Part shown: positions 7,606 to 16,123 of the stretch, one piece after another
Numbering within the stretch: the stretch's first letter is position 1
Layout of the letters: each line of letters opens with the position of its first letter
Source of the DNA: Brevibacterium luteolum
Lineage (GTDB): Bacteria > Actinomycetota > Actinomycetes > Actinomycetales > Brevibacteriaceae
Length of the DNA stretch: 64,000 nt
Reading direction: 5' to 3'
Assembly (NCBI RefSeq): GCF_013004595.1
Contig: NZ_JABEMC010000001.1
Span: forward strand, 620,001-684,000
The notes under the pieces: model-generated
What the model saw: the letters and a program-made list of their open reading frames with translations, nothing else
Told to the model about the DNA's origin: nothing
Databases searched by the model: none
Made by a program: the position numbers and the translations under genes

Positions 7606-7956
7606 ATGAAAGCACAGACACTCGGCCGCACCGGTGAGGACTACGCCACCCGCTACCTCGAATGCCTCGGTTGGACGATCCTGCACCGCAACTGGCGCTG
7701 CTCCAATGGCGAGATCGACATCATCGCCCGCGACGGTGACACGCTCGTCTTCGTCGAGGTCAAAACCCGTATCGCGTCCTGGGCAGGGCACCCGCTGGAG
7801 GCGATCACCCCGATCAAGCTCAGAAACCTGCGGACCCTCGGTCTGCGGTTCCTGGCCGAGTGCGATGAGTGGTATCCGCAGTTCAGGTTCGATGCCATCG
7901 GCATTCTGTGGAGCGCCCGCCAACCGGACCTCCAACACGTCAGGGATGTGCAATGA
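7606..7956 (+). CDS. YraN/UPF0102 family putative endonuclease-like protein
   Basis: This 116-residue protein of the UPF0102 family is related to the PD-(D/E)XK nuclease fold. The conserved core is 'NGEIDIIARDGDTLVFVEVK'. Its Asp38, Glu51 and Lys53 match a nuclease-type active site (D...ExK). The family also keeps 'GEDYA' near residue 10, seen here. Its function is not settled. It is the first gene of a tight yraN-comM-dprA cluster linked to DNA uptake and processing, with an ATGA overlap to the next gene. Confidence 0.93.
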   Translation: MKAQTLGRTGEDYATRYLECLGWTILHRNWRCSNGEIDIIARDGDTLVFVEVKTRIASWAGHPLEAITPIKLRNLRTLGLRFLAECDEWYPQFRFDAIGILWSARQPDLQHVRDVQ

Positions 7957-9533
7957 GTGCAGTGGAAGAGGAGCAGAAGGCCCGCGTCGTCGGCGGGGTG
8001 CGCAACCGCCTCGGCCGGGCCCAGGCGGTCGCCCTGTGGGGCACCAGCGGCACACTGATCAGCATCGAGACGAGCATGAACCAGGGCCTTCCCGGAATCG
8101 ACATCATCGGCCTGCCCGATGCCTCGGTCAGCGAATCGCGCAAACGGATCCGGGCGGCACTGTCGAATCTGGGGATCTCGCTCAGTGCTGCGAAGGTGAC
8201 AGTCAACCTGCAGCCGGGTGCGGTCAGGAAGGTCGGAACATCCTTCGACCTCGGCATCGCGGTGACGATCCTCGCCTGCGAGGAGCTCATTCCGGAGCAC
8301 TCAGCAGATGGGGTCGTGCACTGCGGTGAGCTCGGTCTCGACGGGCGCATTCTGCCTGTGCGCGGGGTGCTGCCGACGATCCTCGCCGGTCTGGAGGCGG
8401 GCTTCACTCGCTTCGTCGTTCCCTACGGCAATCGTGCCGAAGCAGCTCTTGTCCCGCAGGCTGAGGTCGTTGCCGCCGGGCATCTGGCCGATGTCGTCCA
8501 GGCTCACGGTGGTCGTGCGGCACCATCCAACACCGAACCAGTGCCCGCGGCTCCCAGCAGTCGCGAGAACGTCATCGAACCCACCGATCTCGCCGACGTC
8601 CACGGTCAGCATGACGCCCGGCGCGCACTCGAACTGGCGGCCGCCGGTGGCCACCACTTGCTCATGAGCGGTGCTCCCGGCGCCGGCAAGTCGATGCTCG
8701 CCGCCTGTCTCAGCGGCATCGTGCCGCCGTTGAACCGCGATGAGCGCATAGAAGTGCTGGCCATGCAGTCACTGGCCGGCTGCGTCGAAGCCGATGAACT
8801 CGATGCTGTTGCTCCACCGTTCGAAGCGCCTCATCACCGGACGACAGCCACGGCGATGGTCGGTGGCTCCCGGCCGGGAGCGATCGGAGTGTTCTCACGC
8901 GCTCACCGCGGGGTGCTGTTCCTCGATGAGGCTCCGGAATTCAACCGCGACGTGCTCGAAGCGCTGCGTCAGCCGCTGGAGAGCGGCTACTGCGATATCC
9001 ACCGCGCCTGGGGGTCGGTGGTGCTGCCGGCGAAATTCCAACTCGTGCTGGCGGCCAACCCGTGTCCCTGCGGTGTCGCTGGCAGCAGCACCCAGACGTG
9101 TTCGTGCACCCCGCACGTGCGCCGCCGCTACCGGCAGAAGCTCTCCGGCCCGCTGCTCGACCGCGTCGACATCCAGCTCGACGTCCTGCCTGTCACCGCA
9201 GCCGACCTGCGCACGGATGCGCCAGTCGAGTCGTCGACTGTCGTCGCCGAGCGGGTGGCGGCAGCACGGGAGCGCCAGACCCACCGCTATGCCGATATGC
9301 CGTGGAACACGAACGCCCGCGCACCGGGTGCGTATCTGCGAGAAGCGTTCTCCTTCAGATCCAGTGAGACTCACGTCCTCGACCAGGCACTCGAACGCGG
9401 TCTGCTGTCGATGCGCGGATATGACCGAGTGCTGCGGATCGCCGCGACCATCGCCGACCTCGCCGGCCGAACCCGCCCCGATGGCGACGATGTGCTCGCC
9501 GCGGCACTCCTGCGCATGCGGGAGGCACAATGA
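7953..9533 (+). CDS. comM: ComM-like Mg-chelatase-family AAA+ ATPase
   Basis: ComM-type proteins are hexameric helicases that promote branch migration in natural transformation. The 526-residue protein has the N-terminal ChlI-like domain ('GLPGIDIIGLPDASVSESRK', 'KVTVNLQPGAVRK'), Walker A 'SGAPGAGKSML' with Lys246, Walker B 'LFLDEAPEF' near residue 325, and a C-terminal domain with a cysteine cluster ('NPCPCG...CTC') and 'LSGPLLDRVDI'. The start at 7953 overlaps the yraN stop (ATGA); an earlier in-frame start at 7869 lies inside yraN and is less likely. The gene overlaps dprA the same way, so all three are probably co-translated. Confidence 0.95.
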   Translation: MSAVEEEQKARVVGGVRNRLGRAQAVALWGTSGTLISIETSMNQGLPGIDIIGLPDASVSESRKRIRAALSNLGISLSAAKVTVNLQPGAVRKVGTSFDLGIAVTILACEELIPEHSADGVVHCGELGLDGRILPVRGVLPTILAGLEAGFTRFVVPYGNRAEAALVPQAEVVAAGHLADVVQAHGGRAAPSNTEPVPAAPSSRENVIEPTDLADVHGQHDARRALELAAAGGHHLLMSGAPGAGKSMLAACLSGIVPPLNRDERIEVLAMQSLAGCVEADELDAVAPPFEAPHHRTTATAMVGGSRPGAIGVFSRAHRGVLFLDEAPEFNRDVLEALRQPLESGYCDIHRAWGSVVLPAKFQLVLAANPCPCGVAGSSTQTCSCTPHVRRRYRQKLSGPLLDRVDIQLDVLPVTAADLRTDAPVESSTVVAERVAAARERQTHRYADMPWNTNARAPGAYLREAFSFRSSETHVLDQALERGLLSMRGYDRVLRIAATIADLAGRTRPDGDDVLAAALLRMREAQ

Positions 9534-10735
9534 CCACCGACACTCAGCGACTGGCCTGCGTCGACCTGCTGCGCCTAGCCGAACCAGGCGATGAGATCCT
9601 CAAAGCCGGCGTTCTCGCCCTTGGTGCCGAGCGGATGCTCGCGCTCATCCGCTCCCGGCAGTCCGAGGCCGTTCCGCAGCTGCATGAGGCATGCGAAGCC
9701 GTCGGTCTGCAGGTCCCGGGAGACAAGCTGTCGACGGTTCACGAGCGGTGGCGGATGCGCCTGCCCAGCCTCAATGCCGTCCAAGAGCAGCGGATCATGG
9801 CCCGGCTCGGAGCCCGCCTCATCCATCCGGAAGATGATGAGTGGCCGACACAGCTGACTGAGCTCGGCATCCACGAGCCCCTCGCGCTGTGGGTGCGCGG
9901 ACCTGGGAACCTGCAGGAGCTGCTCACCGGTTCGATCGCACTCGTCGGAGCACGTGCCTCAACGCACTACGGTGAGCATGTCGCCGGCAGCATCGCCTAC
10001 GAACTGGCCATGCGAGGACACACCATCGTCTCCGGCGGCGCCTACGGCATCGACGCAGCCTCCCACCAGGCGGCGCTCGCCGCCGCCGAGACACCCGAGG
10101 TTGGGACGGTCGCCTTCATGGCCGGGGGAGTGGATCGCTATTATCCGCGCGGCAACGCCGACATGCTCACCCGCATCGGCACTCGGTATGCCGTCGTGTC
10201 CGAAACGGCAGCCGGACAGACGGCTATGAGGCACCGGTTCCTCCTGCGCAATCGCCTGATTGCCGCCGCTGCCCAGGCCACCATCGTGGTGGAAGCCGGT
10301 TGGCGGTCCGGTGCACTGAATACTGCCAACCGGGCAGCTGAATTGCTGCGCACGGTCGGGGCGGTGCCCGGGCCGATCACCAGCCAGGCATCCGCCGGCT
10401 GCCACCGTCTCATCCGCGAGGGCCAGGCTGTGTGCGTTACGTCAGCCGATGACATCGCCGAACTCGTCGAACCGATCGACACCACCCGCAGCGAGACCGA
10501 GCATCAGCCAGCGCTGCGGATCACTGACGAGATGACCGCAGAACAGAGCAGGACCTACAACGTGCTGCCGACCTCTCGCGGGATCGAAGCGGCGACTGCC
10601 GCCGTCCGCTCGGGTCTCGACGCCCACACCGTCATGGCGGCGCTTGCCGCACTCGAACTGTCCGGGCACGTCGAACGCGAAGCCCACGGCTGGGTGAAGA
10701 AGCGCGCAGTCGTCACCCGAGGAGCGACCGGCTGA
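9530..10735 (+). CDS. dprA: DNA-processing protein DprA
   Basis: DprA (Smf) loads RecA onto incoming single-stranded DNA. The 401-residue protein has the Rossmann-like core: 'IALVGARASTHYGE' near residue 135, 'IVSGGAYGIDAASHQAAL', 'VAFMAGGVDRYYPRGN', 'FLLRNRLIAAAAQATIVVEA', 'RSGALNTA' and 'VPGPITSQASAGCHRLIREG'. The C-terminal part ends in a winged-helix-like segment ('ALAALELSGHVEREAHGWVK'), common in DprA. It overlaps comM by an ATGA. A full competence machinery is not in this window, so a role in uptake here is not proven. Confidence 0.97.
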   Translation: MTTDTQRLACVDLLRLAEPGDEILKAGVLALGAERMLALIRSRQSEAVPQLHEACEAVGLQVPGDKLSTVHERWRMRLPSLNAVQEQRIMARLGARLIHPEDDEWPTQLTELGIHEPLALWVRGPGNLQELLTGSIALVGARASTHYGEHVAGSIAYELAMRGHTIVSGGAYGIDAASHQAALAAAETPEVGTVAFMAGGVDRYYPRGNADMLTRIGTRYAVVSETAAGQTAMRHRFLLRNRLIAAAAQATIVVEAGWRSGALNTANRAAELLRTVGAVPGPITSQASAGCHRLIREGQAVCVTSADDIAELVEPIDTTRSETEHQPALRITDEMTAEQSRTYNVLPTSRGIEAATAAVRSGLDAHTVMAALAALELSGHVEREAHGWVKKRAVVTRGATG

Positions 10736-10905
10736 CGCGGCTCGAATCCGGTGGCAGCGGTCAGCAGTCTGCCTGCAGATCAGTCGCCGGCACACGATGT
10801 CGCTCATACGACGTCATCTGGCCAGCCACTCCACGCTCAACGCTCGCGGCAGCGTCAGCTGCTCGTCGCCGGCGAGCCACCGGCTGGCCCGACAGCGTGG
10901 CTGGC

Positions 10906-10911
10906 TACACT
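10906..10911 (+). promoter_or_regulatory. -10 box of xerC, leaderless configuration
   Basis: TACACT lies 7 nt before the ATG at 10919. It supports that start rather than an upstream in-frame ATG at 10751, whose extra 56 residues look like non-conserved intergenic sequence. Confidence 0.5.
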
Positions 10912-10918
10912 GAGAAGC

Positions 10919-11926
10919 ATGTCGACTTCCCCCGACACCGAGGCACAGCTGCCCGGAGAGTACGCTGAAGCGCTCGCCGCCTTCGCCGAAGAGCTGCGTG
11001 TGCACCGAAACGCGTCTGAGCACACCGTGCGCAATTACCTCAGCGATGTGCGCACCTTGCTGACCTTCCTCATCGACGACGATGGACACCTGCCGTTGGA
11101 CGCCATTGAGCTGGGCAACTTGCGCCAATGGCTGCTCGCTCAGTCGCGCAGTGGAGCTGCGCCGGCGACCACTGCGCGGCGGATCGCAGCGGTGCGCGCC
11201 TTCTGCGCGTTCTGCACCCGCCACCAGCTCATGCGATCCAATCCCGCGCTGCGCTTGGCAAGCCCCCGCAAGGCCTCGCGGCTGCCGGCAGTCCTGCAGC
11301 AGCGCCACGTCGATGCCGTCATGCAGCACACTGAAACCGAACCCAGTGAGGTGACTGCTCGCACTGATCCCGAGGAAACCGGTGAGACCGAACGCTCCCC
11401 GAAAGACGAGGCGCTGCGGCTGCGCGATGCCGCACTGCTCGAACTGCTCTACGCCACCGGCGCACGCGTCTCAGAGATCGCGGCGCTGCACACGACGAGC
11501 ATTGACACGGATCGCAGGCTCGTCACCGTCATGGGCAAGGGCAGCAAGGAACGCCGCGTGCCCTTCGGACTGCCTGCCCAGCGTGCACTGCGGGCGTGGC
11601 TGCAGCGCGGCCGGCCAGTGTTGGAGAACGACAGGACCGCTCGTGATGCTACAGCACTCTTCCTCGGTGCCCGCGGCGGGCGCATCGATGTCCGCCAGAT
11701 CCGCTCAGTCGTCCACACAGCGACTGCCGGCCTGCCGGACTCACCGGAGCTCTCACCGCATGGGCTGCGGCACTCGGCGGCCACCCACATGATCGAAAAC
11801 GGTGCTGACCTGCGCGAGGTGCAGGAGTTCCTCGGGCATGCCTCACTGAGCTCGACGCAGATCTACACCCACGTCTCCCTCGGACGGCTGGCCGAAAGCT
11901 ACCGGCAGGCGCACCCCCGCGCCTGA
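10919..11926 (+). CDS. xerC: Tyrosine recombinase XerC
   Basis: Site-specific recombinase that resolves chromosome dimers at dif with XerD. The 335-residue protein has an N-terminal SAM-like DNA-binding domain ('FAEELRVHRNASEHTVRNYL'). The catalytic domain has all six residues: Arg183 ('ATGARVSEI'), Lys207 ('VMGKGSKERRVPF'), His281 and Arg284 ('HGLRHSAATHM'), His307 ('LGHASLSSTQIYTH') and the nucleophile Tyr316. A charged insertion of about 25 residues (near 140-165) sits between the domains. Its position near dprA and before rpsB is the usual actinobacterial xerC context. No integrase-style attachment site is seen. Confidence 0.95.
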   Translation: MSTSPDTEAQLPGEYAEALAAFAEELRVHRNASEHTVRNYLSDVRTLLTFLIDDDGHLPLDAIELGNLRQWLLAQSRSGAAPATTARRIAAVRAFCAFCTRHQLMRSNPALRLASPRKASRLPAVLQQRHVDAVMQHTETEPSEVTARTDPEETGETERSPKDEALRLRDAALLELLYATGARVSEIAALHTTSIDTDRRLVTVMGKGSKERRVPFGLPAQRALRAWLQRGRPVLENDRTARDATALFLGARGGRIDVRQIRSVVHTATAGLPDSPELSPHGLRHSAATHMIENGADLREVQEFLGHASLSSTQIYTHVSLGRLAESYRQAHPRA

Positions 11927-11941
11927 ACCGGCAGCAGCTTG

Positions 11942-12610
11942 TCAGGAGCCCAGCGTGGCCTTGAGGCTTTCGTGCATCGGGGTCTCACCGTCAATGATGT
12001 CGAACTCCCGGCCGATGGTGCGGCCGTCATCGAGGATCATCGCGATGAACTCCGCGACATCCTCACGCCGTGTCGTGGCCCCACGTTCGGTCCCGGTGGC
12101 GATGTCGAGGCAGCCGGTGCCAGGCTCATCGAGCAGCCGGCCCGGCTTGACGATCGTCCAGTCCAGGCCGCTGGCGCGCAGAGCATTGTCAGCCTCGCGC
12201 TTGGCATCCCAATAGGCGGCGAAGACCTCTTCGGTGCCTTCCGGCGTCGGACCGCCGGCGCCGATGAACGAGATCTGCACGAACCGGTCGATGCCTGCCG
12301 CGGCGGCTGCCTGCATCGCCGCGATCGAGGCGGCCAGGTCGACGGTGTACTTGCGGAAGATGCCAGAACCGCCACCGGCTCCGGCGGCGAAGATGACGGC
12401 ATCGGCATTGCCGAACGCCTCCACCAGCTCAGCCTGCGAGGCCTTCTCCAGGTCGCAGACAACCGGCACAGCGCCGAGCTCTTCAAGTTCAGCAGCGTGC
12501 TCCGGGTTGCGGATGATCGAGCGGACTTCCATATCCGGGGTGACAATTTCAGTGAGGTGACGGGCGATCTTTCCGTGGCCGCCGACGACGGCGATGCTGT
12601 GAATGCTCAT
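11942..12610 (-). CDS. NAD(P)H-binding SDR-like oxidoreductase
   Basis: This 222-residue protein is an atypical short-chain dehydrogenase of the NAD(P)H-binding (NmrA/YwnB-like) type. The N-terminal nucleotide-binding motif is 'IAVVGGHGKIARHL', followed by 'VRSIIRNPEHAAELEELGA' and 'DAVIFAAGAGGGSG'. 'WDAKREADNALRASGLDWTI' and 'VKPGRLLDEPGTG' are the typical C-terminal half. The classical YxxxK is reduced to a Tyr-x-x-x-Lys-like 'YWDAK'. The ATG at 12610 was taken because it directly precedes the Rossmann strand. Its substrate is unknown. It is convergent with xerC. Confidence 0.88.
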   Translation of the reverse strand: MSIHSIAVVGGHGKIARHLTEIVTPDMEVRSIIRNPEHAAELEELGAVPVVCDLEKASQAELVEAFGNADAVIFAAGAGGGSGIFRKYTVDLAASIAAMQAAAAAGIDRFVQISFIGAGGPTPEGTEEVFAAYWDAKREADNALRASGLDWTIVKPGRLLDEPGTGCLDIATGTERGATTRREDVAEFIAMILDDGRTIGREFDIIDGETPMHESLKATLGS

Positions 12611-12681
12611 GCCAGCCACAACGACACACACCAGGCAGCTATTCCAGTTCTGACACGGCAGGGCAGTGGGTGGCAGCGACC

Positions 12682-13770
12682 CTAGTGCCGTCCCTTGTAC
12701 TCCCAATGCCACGCTTCCGGCAGCGACCCGGACTGCCGGGCCCAGCTCGGGTGCACCCAGCCGAAGCGCGGGGCGTTGGAGCGCATCCACTCATGCTGCA
12801 CAGTCCCGAATCGGTTGATCCCACCACCGAGGTCGACTGCCAGGCCCCAGCCGTGATTCGACTTGCCGGGCGTGGCGGCCATCCGGCCCTTGCGCCTTTT
12901 GAGGATCACCTGTGTCTGATAGTCCCGGTACGAGTCCGTCACCGAAATCAGCTGGCCGAAGCGCTGCCGGTAGGCATCGCTGAGCTCATCGAACGACCGC
13001 GCCGCGTCACAGCGCAGCCGATGCCCAGCGGCACGATCCAGCGGGCACAGCGCAACGGCTGGGATCCGGCCGTTTGAATGCCCTCCCCACGCACCAGCAC
13101 CCGAGGTGCCGTCATCACCGGAAGCCTCCGGCATCTCCTCAGGGGCCTGCGCCTCAGGCAGCAGGATCGAGAAGTCCTGCGAGAAGAACGCAGCCGGATT
13201 CAGATAGTCCTTCGGCTTGCCGCTCGCCCACACCCCAACGTGCACGCACCCGTCATCACAATGACTCGGATCAGCAACTGTGCCGACCGGATGACCAGCC
13301 CACACCTCATCACCGGCTGTCAGATCCGTCTCGACCGGTTCGAACGACACGATGTGCCTACCGACATCCAGACTGAGCACCGGACGCCCGGCCACACTGC
13401 CAGCGAAGTGCACCGTTCCTGACCGCGGGGCGCGGATCGACTCACCCGGCAGCACCGCGACATCGATGCCGCGGTGGCCTGACTGCCAGTTCTGCTTCGG
13501 CTTGTCGAAGGCACGCACCACCTCAAACCCGGGCACCGGAGTCACCCAGTCACCGGAATCGGCTGCAGCTTCCGCCGCCTGTGCCGCCGCCGGGGCGATG
13601 ATGACCACGGGCCGGCCGAACCTGTCAGGATCACCGGCCTGCTCTGCCGGCAGCCCGGCCGGCACGGCCACAACCCCGGCGAGGATCCCGCACACGGCGA
13701 TCCACCCCAGCTGCTGCAGTCTGGCCCTGATCCCGGTGCGCTCACGTCCACTCATGCCCTCCACACTCAT
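12682..13770 (-). CDS. Secreted peptidase with M23-like and M15 (VanY-like) domains
   Basis: This 362-residue protein joins two peptidoglycan-hydrolase folds. After a membrane or signal segment (about residues 14-40) comes a LytM/M23-like domain with 'SGHRGIDVAV' (His99, Asp103) and 'CVHVGVW'. Here the usual HxH is Cys175-x-His177, so one catalytic or zinc His is replaced. The C-terminal half is a D-Ala-D-Ala carboxypeptidase (M15B) domain with 'SNHGWGLAVDL' (His306, Asp313) and 'EAWHWEY' (Glu352, His355), which looks intact. It probably trims stem peptides, with the M23 part as a binding or regulatory module. ATG 13755 is an alternative start with a close GGAGG. Confidence 0.88.
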   Translation of the reverse strand: MSVEGMSGRERTGIRARLQQLGWIAVCGILAGVVAVPAGLPAEQAGDPDRFGRPVVIIAPAAAQAAEAAADSGDWVTPVPGFEVVRAFDKPKQNWQSGHRGIDVAVLPGESIRAPRSGTVHFAGSVAGRPVLSLDVGRHIVSFEPVETDLTAGDEVWAGHPVGTVADPSHCDDGCVHVGVWASGKPKDYLNPAAFFSQDFSILLPEAQAPEEMPEASGDDGTSGAGAWGGHSNGRIPAVALCPLDRAAGHRLRCDAARSFDELSDAYRQRFGQLISVTDSYRDYQTQVILKRRKGRMAATPGKSNHGWGLAVDLGGGINRFGTVQHEWMRSNAPRFGWVHPSWARQSGSLPEAWHWEYKGRH

Positions 13771-13898
13771 GCCGCGCACACACCCAGCCCACACCTCGGG
13801 CACGGCTGTGGAGGACGCCTCGCCATCCCCAGCACTCCTGGCACGCACGCCGGGACCATCCACACACCTCGGGCCCGGTGAGGGCAGGGGCGGCAGGT

Positions 13899-13927
13899 TT
13901 GGTCGCTGGCGGGGAAGATCGTAGACT
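13899..13927 (+). promoter_or_regulatory. Promoter of rpsB-tsf
   Basis: TTGGTC (13899-13904) and TAGACT (13922-13927) are spaced by 17 nt. Transcription would start near 13934 and give a leader of about 220 nt before rpsB. It is divergent from the peptidase gene. Confidence 0.65.
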
Positions 13928-14153
13928 ACACATAGCAGAACTGTGTGCTCTTCAGCCCCGCGCCCGCGCGAGACTGATCAGGTGCAGATCTGACTACGCG
14001 CATCCGAGTACCCGCGGCGGGCCACCGGTGCAGATCCCATCCTCCGCGACACCGCACACACGTGTGCGGTGGCGTGCGGCTGAGCTGGGACTGTCGGCCC
14101 GACACGGCGGATGCCAGGCATCAACCGAATGACAATGAAAGGAGTGCGCCGGC
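13928..14153 (+). other. Long rpsB leader with a strong hairpin
   Basis: No gene is seen in this leader. CACCGCACA (14050-14058) pairs perfectly with TGTGCGGTG (14063-14071) over a 4 nt loop, the strongest fold in the region. An AAAGGAG sequence lies just ahead of the rpsB ATG. Leaders of rpsB-tsf operons are autoregulated by S2 in other bacteria, so a similar role is plausible but not shown. Confidence 0.42.
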
Positions 14154-15047
14154 ATGGCCGTCGTCACTATTCGCCAGCTGCTTGACAGCGGCGTCCACTT
14201 TGGACACCAGACCCGTCGTTGGAACCCGAAGATGAAGCGCTTCATCTTCACCGAGCGCAACGGCATCTACATCATCGACCTGCAGCAGACGCTGGGCTAC
14301 ATCGACACCGCCTTCGAATTCATCAAGGAGACGGTCGCTCACGGTGGCTCGATCATGTTCGTCGGCACCAAGAAGCAGGCCCAGGAAGCCATCGAAGAGC
14401 AGGCCAAGCGCGTCGGCCAGCCGTACGTCAACCAGCGTTGGCTCGGCGGCATGCTGACGAACTTCCAGACCATCTCCGGTCGTCTGCGCCGCCTCAAGGA
14501 GCTTGAGGAGATCGACTTCGACGACGTCGCAGGCTCGATGTACACCAAGAAGGAACTCCTCATCCTGCGCCGCGAGAAGGACAAGCTCGAGAAGACCCTC
14601 GGCGGCATCCGCGACATGCAGCGCACCCCGTCGGCCGTCTGGATCGTCGACACCAAGAAGGAGCACCTGGCCGTCGACGAGGCGAAGAAGCTGGGCATCC
14701 CGGTCATCGCCATCCTCGACACCAACTGCGACCCCGACGAAGTCGACTACCCGATCCCGGGCAACGACGACTCGATCCGCTCGGTCGCCCTGCTCACCCG
14801 CATCGTCGCCGACGCTGTGGCAGAGGGCCTCATCAAGCGCCACTCCTCGGACGAGGGCGGCGAGAAGAACATCTCGGCCGTCTCCGTCGAGCCGATGCCG
14901 GAGTGGGAGCGCGAGCTCCTCGAGGGCAAGGGCGAGGACAAGGCTGAGGAGACCGAAGCCAAGGCCGAGGAGACTGCTGAAGCCCCGGCCGAGCAGCAGA
15001 CCGAAGAGACCGCTGAGGCCGGCTCCACCGAGTCGACCGAAGCCTGA
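14154..15047 (+). CDS. rpsB: 30S ribosomal protein S2
   Basis: The 297-residue product is S2, a late-assembling small-subunit protein. It starts '[20 protein letters not shown]' and has '[20 protein letters not shown]', '[18 protein letters not shown]' and '[17 protein letters not shown]', all highly conserved. After about residue 235 there is a Glu/Ala-rich acidic tail of about 60 residues, typical of actinobacterial S2. The ATG is preceded by AAAGGAG. The gene is the first of an rpsB-tsf operon. Confidence 0.99.
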   Translation: MAVVTIRQLLDSGVHFGHQTRRWNPKMKRFIFTERNGIYIIDLQQTLGYIDTAFEFIKETVAHGGSIMFVGTKKQAQEAIEEQAKRVGQPYVNQRWLGGMLTNFQTISGRLRRLKELEEIDFDDVAGSMYTKKELLILRREKDKLEKTLGGIRDMQRTPSAVWIVDTKKEHLAVDEAKKLGIPVIAILDTNCDPDEVDYPIPGNDDSIRSVALLTRIVADAVAEGLIKRHSSDEGGEKNISAVSVEPMPEWERELLEGKGEDKAEETEAKAEETAEAPAEQQTEETAEAGSTESTEA

Positions 15048-15098
15048 GCCGCATCCGCTCGTCTGACCCAGACCACCACGTCTCAACAAGGAGATCGC

Positions 15099-15926
15099 AT
15101 GGCAAACTACACTGCCGCTGACATCAAGGCGCTGCGCGACCGCACCGGCGCCGGCATGATGGCTGTCAAGAAGGCTCTCGACGAAGCACAGGGAGATCAG
15201 GCCAAGGCCATTGAGATCCTGCGCGTCAAGGGACTGAAGTCCGCTTCGAAGCGCGAGGACCGCTCGACCTCTGACGGTCTCGTCGCCACCCACGTCGAGA
15301 ACGGCGTCGGCACGATGATCGAGCTCAACTCGGAGACCGACTTCGTCGCCAAGTCCGACAAGTTCGGTCAGCTCGCCGACGAGGTCCTCAAGCTGGCAGT
15401 CGAGGCCAAGGCCGACAGCGCCGAGGCGCTGCTGGACTCCGAGGCCAACGGCAAGAAGGTCTCGGAATTCATCGCCGAGCAGGGCGCTGTCCTCGGTGAG
15501 AAGGTCGTGTTGCGTCGCGTCGGCCGTGTCGAAGGCAGCAAGGTCGACTCGTACCTGCACCGCACCAACCCGGACCTGCCCCCGCAGGTCGGCGTTCTCT
15601 TCGCCTACGAAGGCGATGACGACGAGGCAGCCCACGATGTCGCCGTGCACATCGCCGCTATGACCCCGACCTACTTCTCGCGTGAGGACGTCCCCGCCGA
15701 CGTCGTCGAGAAGGAGCGCAGCATCGCACTGGAGACCTCGAAGAACGAGGGCAAGCCCGAGCAGGCGATCCCGAAGATCGTCGAGGGCCGCGTTAACGCG
15801 TTCTTCAAGGACAACTGCCTGCTCGATCAGCCCTTCGCCAAGGAGCCGAAGAAGAGCGTGCAGACCATCCTCGATGAGGCCAAGGTCAAGCCGCTGGGCT
15901 TCCAGCGCTTCCGCGTCGGCAGCTGA
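15099..15926 (+). CDS. tsf: Elongation factor Ts
   Basis: EF-Ts is the guanine-nucleotide exchange factor of EF-Tu. The 275-residue protein has the N-terminal UBA-like motif 'DIKALRDRTGAGMMAVKKAL' and the EF-Tu-contacting 'ELNSETDFVAKSDKF'. Two core repeats follow ('DVAVHIAAMTPTYFSRED', 'KIVEGRVNAFFKDNCLLDQP'). The ribosome-binding site is AAGGAG, 8 nt before the ATG. It follows rpsB by 51 nt in the classical operon and ends in a strong terminator. Confidence 0.99.
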   Translation: MANYTAADIKALRDRTGAGMMAVKKALDEAQGDQAKAIEILRVKGLKSASKREDRSTSDGLVATHVENGVGTMIELNSETDFVAKSDKFGQLADEVLKLAVEAKADSAEALLDSEANGKKVSEFIAEQGAVLGEKVVLRRVGRVEGSKVDSYLHRTNPDLPPQVGVLFAYEGDDDEAAHDVAVHIAAMTPTYFSREDVPADVVEKERSIALETSKNEGKPEQAIPKIVEGRVNAFFKDNCLLDQPFAKEPKKSVQTILDEAKVKPLGFQRFRVGS

Positions 15927-15947
15927 GCGACGCACTGATCGCTGACT

Positions 15948-15982
15948 GAAGGCGGCAGTCCCCACGTGGGGCTGCCGCCTTC
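15948..15982 (+). terminator. Terminator of rpsB-tsf
   Basis: GAAGGCGGCAG (15948-15958) pairs with CTGCCGCCTTC (15972-15982). The loop itself contains CCCCA/TGGGG pairing, which gives a very stable stem 22 nt after the tsf stop. The U-run is poor, as usual in this group. Confidence 0.82.
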
Positions 15983-16058
15983 GGCATGTCCGCACCCCGT
16001 GCCCGAGGTGGTGGTGACCTGCCGTGCCGCAGGTGGAACCGGGGGCGTGCGGACACGT

Positions 16059-16064
16059 TAGACT
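16059..16064 (+). promoter_or_regulatory. -10 box upstream of pyrH
   Basis: TAGACT lies 60 nt before the pyrH ATG at 16124. No housekeeping -35 is evident. Instead, a GGAAC at 16035-16039 is followed 17 nt later by GTT (16057-16059), which resembles ECF-type promoters, so control by an alternative sigma factor is possible. An in-frame GTG at 16070 could be a leaderless start only if spacing of 5 nt is tolerated. Confidence 0.35.
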
Positions 16065-16123
16065 GATCGGTGGTGTGCCCTCAGAAAGGGCCGCCAGCCT
16101 GCCGCCTGACAAGGAAGAAAGCG

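Noticed and set aside
10919..11926. Tyrosine recombinase considered as an integrase of an integrative element
   Set aside because: Its motifs and position between dprA and rpsB fit housekeeping xerC, and no tRNA attachment site or excisionase is nearby.
14121..16112. Very long open frame (663 codons) on the minus strand opposite rpsB and tsf
   Set aside because: It is the mirror of two certain genes with strong codon bias; its protein is low-complexity (Leu/Asp/Val/Gly-rich) with no family features.
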